Source: Golubevia sp. BC0850 (lineage: Eukaryota; Basidiomycota; Exobasidiomycetes; Golubeviales; Golubeviaceae). Taken from it: a stretch of DNA of 64,000 nt. The notes under the pieces were generated by a model. It was not told the DNA's origin. It saw only the letters and a list, made by a program, of their open reading frames with translations, and ran no database searches. The stretch is taken from contig JAAVVG010000004.1 in the NCBI GenBank assembly GCA_012976225.1, forward strand, positions 558,001 to 622,000, in the 5' to 3' direction. Both the position numbers and the translations under genes were made by a program. Positions 56,194-64,000 of the stretch are shown here, piece after piece. Positions within the stretch are counted from its first letter, which is position 1. The number at the start of each line of letters is the position of its first letter.

Positions 56194-57499
56194 CTAATTC
56201 AACCAACCAGCTCCCTTCTTCCCCCTACTCAAACTAGGGATCAAGCCCATATTCCTAGCTCTCCTCACAGCCTTCCCAACTTCCCTCTGACTTCTTCTAG
56301 TCAGCCTGGTATGAGCTCTAGGTAAAATCCTACCCATCTCGGAAACGAAGGAACTTAAAAGGTGTCCATTTTTGTAGGAATCATCTTTCAGAGATGGTTT
56401 TCCAGGGTGTAGGTTTAGAAGGTATAGAGGATCAGTTTGCATTGCTGCATGTTTTGAAGGACCTAGGAGTGGAGCTGCTCGGTAGGTTTGAGGGAGGTCT
56501 GAGGGGGGAGGTGGAGAGAGGGAGGATGGATTGTAGGTCTGGAGCGAGGGAAAAAGAGAAGGGGTTAGAGTTCGATCCCTTGAAATTTGGTGAAGAATCG
56601 AATAGGAGGGGTTTGTGACTTGATTTGGTATGTTCAAAGTCTGGCAGACAAAGCTGTGGTAGGAAACAGAGAAGAAGGTTGACCCTTCGCCTCAAGAAAC
56701 TTCTCTTCCGGTCAGAATTCTTCTCAATTGAGGTTCTGCAGACTCTAAAAAGAAAGAGCGAGCCCAAATAGAGAGGGCTGAAAGAGGGAAGACCTCAGAC
56801 TTCTTCTCATCAGAAGCCAGAGATCTCTCTTCCTCTTCCAGTCTCTCATCTCTCTTCCGTTCAAGATCTCACTGACGCAGTCGACCTCTGTAGTTTTGGT
56901 TCACTTCCATAACTTTACTTTCCATCTGGTGAGACGTGGAGACAGACTCAGGTCCTGTGCTTCCAAGTTCTTCCTAAAGAAGGATCTCCATTCCTTGCGT
57001 CCTTCGACCATGAATTCTGGCCACTCTTTGAACGCATGCCAAGCCTCAGTTTCGCCATATCAACAGCTCTGAACCCAAGCCAACCCCTTTGGAATGTCAA
57101 CTAAGATAGAGAGAGATCACAGCCACCTGGACTCTTTTCTTCATCTTCCTCTCCCCTCTTCACCCAACCCATACAAAGCTTCTACATCATCACAGTATCA
57201 TACCCTGTTTCCTTCAGAGTGAAACTCACCTGACCACTGATGAAAGATGGAGGTCTAAAGTTTTGAGTAGTTGTATTTTGATTCGAAGAATCTGGAACTT
57301 TGAACATAGGTTCATTTGAGGAAGAAGCTGAAGGGGGAGTATGAACTCCATTAGATTGTCTTGATGAAACTTTATCCAACTTATTTTCGAAAGCACTTCG
57401 ACTAGCTTGATTCTGTAAGGTTGAGTTGGTGGAAAGTTGTCGAATTGAAGAAGCGGAAGATCGTACTAGGCTTCGAATTGGTAGAATTGAAGATGACAT
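56194..57499 (-). CDS. RSM18: Mitochondrial small-subunit ribosomal protein bS18m
   Basis: Exon 1 (57499-57230) encodes a mitochondrial presequence (MSSSILPIRSLVRSSASSIR) and ends RPPSFISGQ at a GTGAGT donor. Exon 2 (56538-56194) continues TYNPSSLSPPP and contains the S18 core GHLLSSFVSEMGRILPRAHT, RLTRRSQREVGKAVRRARNM. The product is 204 residues and a structural protein of the mitoribosomal 30S body that binds 12S/15S-type rRNA. The acceptor at 56539 (CTCCAG) is the only one in phase that joins GQ to TYNP, a common junction in fungal S18m. The 691-nt intron is by far the longest in the window and could hide another exon. Confidence 0.85.
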
Positions 57500-58144
57500 C
57501 ACGAATGTTTCAAGAGTTGAAGTTTAGGATGCTTGATGGAATGAAGAATTACGTTGGCCTAGGGCTCCTTCGTCGTTTGGTGGTTTGGTGTTGAGAGCAA
57601 CTTTGGCTTTTCTCAAAGGATCGAGCTCTCTCTTCCCTCTCTAGTCCCCCGTTCTTCAGTCCCGTTCCCAGTGCACTTCAAACCATTCAGAAGTTCGTTT
57701 TGACTCTATTCAATCCTCCTACAATCCAACCAATTCAGCGCTGAAACTTCCACCTCTTCTCTGCTCCTCTTGTCTCTCTCAGTGTCCAGTCCACTTCTAA
57801 CTTTTTGCTCATGGTCTCTTTGCAGTAACTCCTGCCGTTCGGGATGACATTTCCTTGGATTCTCGATATCATTAAATCATTTCGCACGCAGTCCCGTTGG
57901 ACCTGGACAACAAAAGGATTTTGCTGATGCGCTGGGCCTGGAAGCGGGGATGGAATTCTTCATCAAGTCAGCTCCTCTATGTTTAAGAACGATTCGATGT
58001 CTTTCCCTTTCTTTTTCTTCCCTTCTCTCCATCTTCTCTTCTTTTCGATTTCTTTTTCTTCTCTTCAACTTAACAAGGAGGCCCTTCTCTATTCTCGGCA
58101 GCTTATCCTCCCAACCTTCAAGACTCGAGCTTTTCTCTGGGACA
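57500..58144. other. Divergent promoter region
   Basis: This is shared by bS18m (minus) and the first secreted hydrolase (plus). Pyrimidine-rich tracts precede the ATG at 58145. No TATA box is evident. Confidence 0.5.
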
Positions 58145-61100
58145 ATGACATCAACGCGGGACCTCTCTTTCTCATCATTCAAATCCTTACTTTTCATATT
58201 GACCATTTGGATTTTGACCGTAGAAGGAACTCAATCTAAACCGATTGAATCTTTTGAGAAAAGATGTGAGTGGAAATTTTCCCTCCGCCATCAGAGACCC
58301 TTCCATCGCAATTCGCATGGCTGGACGCTGCGTCAAAACCTGCATTCGAACATTTCCTCCCTCTCTCCTTTCCTTTTCCAGATACAACCACCTTCACATC
58401 TCCCTCCGGATATCGATTCTCATGGGGCATAGATTCCAAACGTCTCTCCTATAAACCAACTTCTTCAAACCCATTTCTAACTCAATTCCCATTGAAAGGA
58501 ACTTCCATAACTCAATCTCAAATCAATGCTTGTGCTTCAAAATGTGAAGAAACGGTGAGATGTGGATTTTTCCATCCAGTTCAAATGAGTGGATCTTCAG
58601 ATGGGAATGTGATGTGTAATCTTTACGAGATGAAGGTTGGGAAATCAAGTGCAACTGTTAGTAGTGGATCTGGGAGTGTTAATGGACAGGTGGTAGCTAG
58701 TTATGGATATACGAGAGATGCGGGACAAGTATTAAATTCTTCAACGATGAAGAGTAGCAGCACGACCGCGACGAGTTCGACGAGTATCAGGACTTCGACG
58801 AGTTCTAAAAGTTCGACTGTGACTAGTGTTACTTCAAAGAGCTCGACTTCATCCACTGGATTGATTAAACCTAGTACTCCTACTTCTGTGAAGCCGGTCT
58901 CGACAAGTTCTTCATCGTCAAGTACAGCCCTACCAAGCTCGAGTACCAGCTCATCTATCAAACCTTCCAGTACCTCATCTACCCTTTCAAGTTCAACAAG
59001 TACATCTATCAAGCCTTCCACGAGCTCATCTACCCAAGCATCTAGCAGCTCGGTTTTAACACCTTCTATTTCGACGACAAGTCAGTCGTCCATTGCCTCA
59101 TCGACTTCTTCAATCTCAATTTCAAGCTCTTCAACATCAATTCCAGTTCCAAGATCTTCAACAACGGTCCCAATTCCATCCTCTCCAACAACTCCAATCC
59201 CAAGTTCAGTCTCAAGCTCATCGACAGACATGATTTCATCTTCAACTTCCTCCGTGGCTCCAACTTCCACTCCACCAGTTCTATCCACTCCATCCAACTA
59301 TCAGTTTTCATGGTCAATAGAAAGTGAACGTCTTTCCTTCGGTTCTTCCACTGGATCTTATCTAACCAGAACCATTCTTCCAGGCTCAACTTTAGGTCAA
59401 GACCAAATCAATCTATGTTCTCAAAAATGTGAAAACCTCAAAACTTGTGGTTTTTTCCATCCAATCCTTTTAGATGGCAATGGAGATGGAAATGTGATTT
59501 GTTCTCTCTACTCAAACTTAGTTGAGATCAGCAAGGCTACGTTCAATACTGGAAGCGGAAACAATCCTGGAATTGTGATTAGATCTTACGCTTATCAAAG
59601 GATTTCAGGTCAGGTCTCTATGGCTCCTACTAGTGTCACTAAATCGAGCACTTCATTCGTCTCTCCAACTTCTGCTCTTTCTTCAACTACTTCTGATCTG
59701 GTTTCTAGTACTTCAAGTTCTAGTCCCGAAGCTTCAATCTCAATAGGTTACCCAGGTTTACCAAATCAAAATGCTACATCTTCTTCGACTAGTGCTATGG
59801 CTTCTTCAACTCCAACTGGACCTCCAAAATATCCTTTAAGTCCTTCAGGTGCTTCTCTAGTTCAATTTGCTCCTTGCGATGGAACTAAAGCCACGTTACC
59901 CATGTTTGTAAACAAGGGTTGGGCTAACGACTCAGTTTCTTTTGCTAGTAAGGCTTACATCATTACCGTGAGTAGACTTCGGATTTCGGAGGAGTTGAAG
60001 CTTCATAGAAACTGAACGAAGATCTTCTTCTCTCCTCGTAAATAAACAGCATGGGGCTGGTCGTGATAGCAACGTCGCCTTCCAAGACGTCTACTCTTTT
60101 ATTGGAGATTACGACGTCCTAGTAGCTCCAACTTTCTACATGTCAACAGATACTCCAACAGTATCATCAACCAACAGGAAATCAAACTGGTTCTTACCTG
60201 GTATCACTCTTGGATGGCCAACGACACGAGAGACAGCGGGAGGAGGGGATGCCACTTATCCAGTTTCCGGAGACTGCGCAGCCATTGGAGCTGGTTGTTC
60301 AACCTACTCAGTCTACGATTCATTAATTGCCTTATTCGGAGATAAGACCAAGTATCCTTCCTTAGAGCAAGTAAATATAATTGGACATAGTAATGGAGCT
60401 GGAACGGTTCTGAGATACAGTGTCTTTGCACCTCAATCTTCAAATGGACTTTCAATTAGATTTTCAGTTGCCAATACTCCGACTTTCCCTTACTTCACTG
60501 AAAGCAGACCTTGGACATCAGATAGCAATAACATTAACAATTGGATTTATGGATTCGAAGGTGGGTTGAGTAATTATGTCGCGGCTAGAATGAAAGATTT
60601 ACCTAGTTTGTTTATGAATTGGTGTAGCAAAGACGTTCGACTTTTGACTGGGGATATTGATACCTATGCTAGGTGAGTCGAGTTGAGGTTGAATGGTTCC
60701 GAGAGAAGAATTACACCTACCTTGGACGCGACTGACCATTTGTTTCCTCTCTGCTTTCGATCTTTAGATTCCCCTTTGGAGATTCTACCGCAGCTGCTCA
60801 AGCACAAGGAGGTCCAGACAGAAGAGACAGAAACTAGTAAGTTAGATGTCGAAGTGTGATTCGACTTGCCTTCTCTCGATTTCCCAAGCTAATCAACACT
60901 TCTTCCACACTCTCTCTTTGCAGCCTCTTCTGGGCCTATCAAAATCAACTCGCTTCAACCTCAAATGATATCTCAGCTTTCAATATCTGGGGCAATCTGA
61001 CAGCTTTGGATCCCGACACCTCGAGCTGGTCAGTCCCAACATTCTCGCATCAAAACTGTGTTGTAGATGGAGTCGGTCATGTTGGTTCCCAAATGTGGGC

Positions 61101-61242
61101 TTCTGTGAGTTTTTCCTTTCAAAAATTGTGTTCTAATTTCTATTTGCTGATTTTCTCTCCCTCTTCTTCTTCACAGGATTGCGGTCAAGCTGCGTTGTTC
61201 TCCGATTCTCTCCCTGCCGGATCTCCTCCCCTAAGAATGTGA
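58145..61242 (+). CDS. Secreted PAN-like/hydrolase fusion, copy 1, 881 aa
   Basis: Six exons (58145-58265, 58382-59967, 60050-60672, 60768-60836, 60924-61104, 61177-61242) give 881 residues. Exon 1 is a signal peptide plus a propeptide ending EKR, a Kex2-type site, split by the intron. Two cysteine-rich modules follow (CASKCEETVRCGFFHPVQMS with DGNVMCNLY; CSQKCENLKTCGFFHPILLD with DGNVICSLY), resembling apple/PAN domains. They are separated by about 170 Ser/Thr residues that should be O-glycosylated. The C-terminal part has an alpha/beta-hydrolase layout: VNIIGHSNGAGTVLRYSVF with the GxSxG elbow, a plausible acid in the DVRLLTGDID region and His in VDGVGHVGSQMW. It may be a cell-wall-bound esterase or lipase. 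The exact substrate is unknown. Confidence 0.85.
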
Positions 61243-62009
61243 ATCGCCTTATGTTATCCTCTTCTGATTTCTCTCGTGCTCTCGTATCATAGTAGTTATT
61301 CATCTCATACACGCATCATCTTCCTAGATCAGTCAAATCGTCAACCATTTTGTAACTATGCATCTCTCTCCATCTAGAAATCCATCTCCAGATTCCTTTT
61401 TTCTCTCTATCTCCCTCTGGTTCAATCTGTCTTGTCTGAAATTTCGCTTTTTGAGATCACTGAAAGAGTTTTCCCATAGTTGCTCAAGCGTTCAAAGGGG
61501 GAAGATCTTCGCACGGTCCCGGTGCATGGAGTCCCGATCTCCTGCCGTGATCTGGACCGTTAATAGGTGACGGGAAATGGCTTTCCATTTCACCGAAGTC
61601 CTTTTGCAGCAATTTTTGAATTTGGGTAACAGATTGTTTACACTCGACTCCAAGCTGCCCAGGTGCTCATTACCTCCATCGTCCAGTAGGGGTTCACCGT
61701 TTAATCGGGATTAACGAAAACGTGTTGGAATTCAAACTTCTATATAAAAGGAAAGGTGGCAACGGGGAACAAGAGGCTTGAACAGCCTGGAACTCAGCTC
61801 GACGGTGGTCCCGTCGACGGGACCGTCGAAGGTCCCGTTGTCTACATTATTGTACTAAGGTCATCACCATTATAAAGGCTTCGCTCTCTCCTTTTGAGAT
61901 TCCGGCTTTTTTTCCTTTGCACTCAACATTCTCTGATCCTCCCTATTCATCGTTTACGGTTTCCAATCACGCCTTTCCTCGTCCTTCAAGACTCGCGCAC
62001 GACTTCATC
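61243..62009 (+). promoter_or_regulatory. Promoter of secreted hydrolase copy 2
   Basis: There is no gene in this 767-bp stretch. TATA-like boxes lie at 61741-61748 (tatataaa) and 61871-61878 (tataaagg), the latter about 139 bp before the ATG at 62010. A perfect 18-bp palindrome (ggtcccgtcgacgggacc) lies between them at 61807-61824, flanked by more gtcccg copies. Confidence 0.6.
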
Positions 62010-64000
62010 ATGACACCGGCTCCCTCTCTTCCCTCATTAACAGTCTTTCTATTCCTGCTAACGATATTGTCAATATTCACTCAAGTGAGTCAATCCACTC
62101 CAATTTTTTCGGAACTCGACAGGAGATGTGAGTACGAAGAAGAAGAAGTCTCGTGACGTTGTTGACCCATCCTTGCTCTTCTCGACTTCTGAGCGTCACT
62201 TTACCTCTGCCCCTTCCTCCCTCCCCAACTTTTTTCCTCAACCTCTCACTTTTCAATAATCAGATGTCACTAACTTTCAAGCTCCCTCCGGTTATCGATT
62301 CTCATGGGGTGTAGATTCCAAACGTCTCTCCTACAAACTCACTTCTTCAACCCCATTTTTGACTCAAGCTCCTCTAACAGGAACCGCTGTCACTCAATTA
62401 CAAGTGAGCTCATGTGCTCTTCTTTGTGAGAAGACTGTCAAGTGTGCGTTCTTCCATCCAGTTCAAATGAGTGGATCTTCAGATGGGAACGTGATGTGTA
62501 ATCTTTACCAGGCAAAGGTTGGGAAAGCAAGCGCTACCATTACTAACGGATCTGGAACTCTCAACGGAAGAGTCACTTATAGCTATGGGTTCACTAGAGA
62601 AGCGGGTCAGGTTTCATCAGTTTCATCAAGTTCAGGTGTGCCGTCGACAACTAGTTTCAGAACTAGCTCCCAATCTTCTTTGACAACAACTTCCAGGACT
62701 GCTTCCACCACTACAGCGATCTCAAGAACAACTTCTTTGATGTTAACCTCTAGAACTTCATCAACGTCAGCGAGCTCATCTAGCCGTCTTTCTTCCACTA
62801 GCACGGTCAAGACTTCTTTCTCAGGGTCTTCTTCTACTACCTTATCCTCTTCCTCACTACAAACATCCAGGACTACCTCAACCTCTTCGACCATGTCAAT
62901 CACAGGTTCCTCAGCTTTACCCACCTCTGTCGCTCTCACATCTCCCTCAGGTTATCGATTCTCTTGGGGAGTAAATTCCAAACGGTTATCATTCGGAGCA
63001 TCGACCGGTGCTTACTTAACTAGAACCTTTCTATCAGGATCGAGTTTGGGACAAGATCAAGTTAATCTCTGCTCTCAGAGTTGCGAGAGTTTCAAAGGCT
63101 GCGGATTCTTTCATCTAATCTTACTCACGGGAAATGCAGACGGAGATGTGATTTGTTCGCTCTATTCAGCTGGATGCGACAGTAGTAAGGCGACGTATAC
63201 CACTGGAAGTGGTTCAATCTCGGGAACAGTAGTTCGATCTTATGGTTTTACTAGAGCGGAAGGTCCAGTTTCTATAGTTGCAGCTCCAACTGGACTCGCA
63301 ACTTATCCACGGAGTCCTTCAGGAGCTACTCTAGTTCAATTCGCTCCTTGCTCTGGAACCAAAGCTACAGTGCCTATGTTCGTAAACGGAGGCTGGGCTA
63401 GCAACTCGGTTTCTTCTGCCAGCAAAGCTTACATCGTCACTGTGAGTAGTTAGTGCTCGGTTTTATCAAAATTCAAAGCTTCTCAAAGACTGACAATCCC
63501 TTCTTTTCTTCTCCTTTCCATCGAAACGACAGCACGGGGCTGGTCGCGACTTCGACGATGCCTACTCGGAAGTTTCTCCTCTTGTCGAGGAAACTGATGT
63601 CCTGGTATCTCCAGCCTTCTACTTATCTACAGACATACCAGCTATCTCTTCACCCAATCAGCTGTCAAATTGGTTCAACGTGTCGTCTAATCTAGGATGG
63701 TATTCTTATTTGGATACTGCTGGAGGAGCGGACGCAATTTCGCCAACGTCAGGAGCCTTCGTCGCCACTGAAGCATGTTCAACATTTTCGGTCTACGACT
63801 CATTAATCGCCCTCTTCGGAGACAAATCAATGTATCCGAATCTTAAACAAGTAGTTGTCCTAGGTCATTCGAATGGGGGTGCTACAGTAATCAGATACAG
63901 TATTTTCCATCAGCATTCAAATGGACTTCCGATTAGATTTGCAGCTGCCAACTCTCCCACAGCACCTTACTTTACGCAGAGAAGACCTTGGGCTTCCAAT
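62010..64000 (+). CDS. Secreted PAN-like/hydrolase fusion, copy 2, partial
   Basis: Tandem paralogue of the gene at 58145, cut by the window end. Exon 1 (62010-62127) is a signal peptide (MTPAPSLPSLTVFLFLLTIL) ending DRR before the intron. Exon 2 (62264-63441) has the two cysteine-rich modules (CALLCEKTVKCAFFHPVQMS; CSQSCESFKGCGFFHLILLT) around a shorter Ser/Thr linker of about 100 residues. Exon 3 starts at 63533 (HGAGRDFDDAYSEVSPLVEE) and stays open to 64000, with VVVLGHSNGGATVIRYSIFH as the nucleophile elbow. Splice sites sit at the same places as in copy 1, so the pair arose by tandem duplication. The linker and hydrolase part have diverged most. Remaining 3' exons lie outside the window. 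Confidence 0.85.

Noticed and set aside
56560-56590. tRNA B-box-like string (gttcgatccc)
   Set aside because: There is no matching A-box or cloverleaf, and it lies in the intron/exon region of bS18m.
1-64000. LTR elements, other virus-like elements and CRISPR arrays
   Set aside because: No reverse transcriptase, integrase or capsid text, no long terminal repeats and no regularly spaced repeats were seen.

Overview
This window looks like a gene-dense nuclear segment of a filamentous or yeast-like fungus, most likely a basidiomycete. Short spliceosomal introns (mostly 50-200 nt, GTGAGT/GTAAGT donors) interrupt nearly every gene, and intergenic spaces are compact. The gene set is fungal: Zn2Cys6 and forkhead regulators, BSD2, HUA1, MED20, a sedolisin and Kex2-type propeptides. 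GC content looks moderate by eye. I cannot fix the genus from the sequence alone. Wherever I list exons, the summed exon length was checked to be divisible by three.

Layout. Positions 1-6,900 hold a partial membrane-protein gene, a small secreted-protein gene with an unresolved frame change and a long inverted repeat upstream, a small unknown gene, and a decayed F-box/LRR gene. Positions 6,900-13,130 hold a large Zn2Cys6 transcription factor facing GET4. Positions 13,650-16,970 are a decay zone: three tandem SUMO-like copies, each damaged, followed by a broken F-box fragment that shares a nearly identical block with the F-box gene at 20.8-22.3 kb. Between them lie HUA1 (minus) and MED20 (plus).

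Positions 23,500-35,700 hold BSD2, a short unknown ORF, the divergent pair MYG1/RIB5 and a full ABCC-type ABC transporter. A damaged second copy of the short unknown ORF follows. Positions 37,000-47,820 hold a forkhead factor, a DUF1764-like gene and PAM18/TIM14 sharing an 81-bp promoter, a multi-pass membrane protein with an 11-nt exon, and the cytosolic phenylalanyl-tRNA synthetase alpha subunit.

Positions 48,070-57,500 hold an unrecognised 698-residue protein with a glycine-rich hydrophobic helix pair, an enoyl-CoA hydratase-family enzyme with a GKL C-terminus, a secreted sedolisin protease and mitochondrial ribosomal protein bS18m. The window ends with two tandem paralogues of a large secreted protein that joins cysteine-rich apple/PAN-like modules to an alpha/beta-hydrolase-like GHSNG domain through a Ser/Thr-rich linker. 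The second copy runs off the end.

Most genes are unrelated housekeeping functions rather than one pathway. The least ordinary parts are the decaying SUMO/F-box cluster, the tandem secreted hydrolases, the 698-residue protein, and several possible ultra-short introns.
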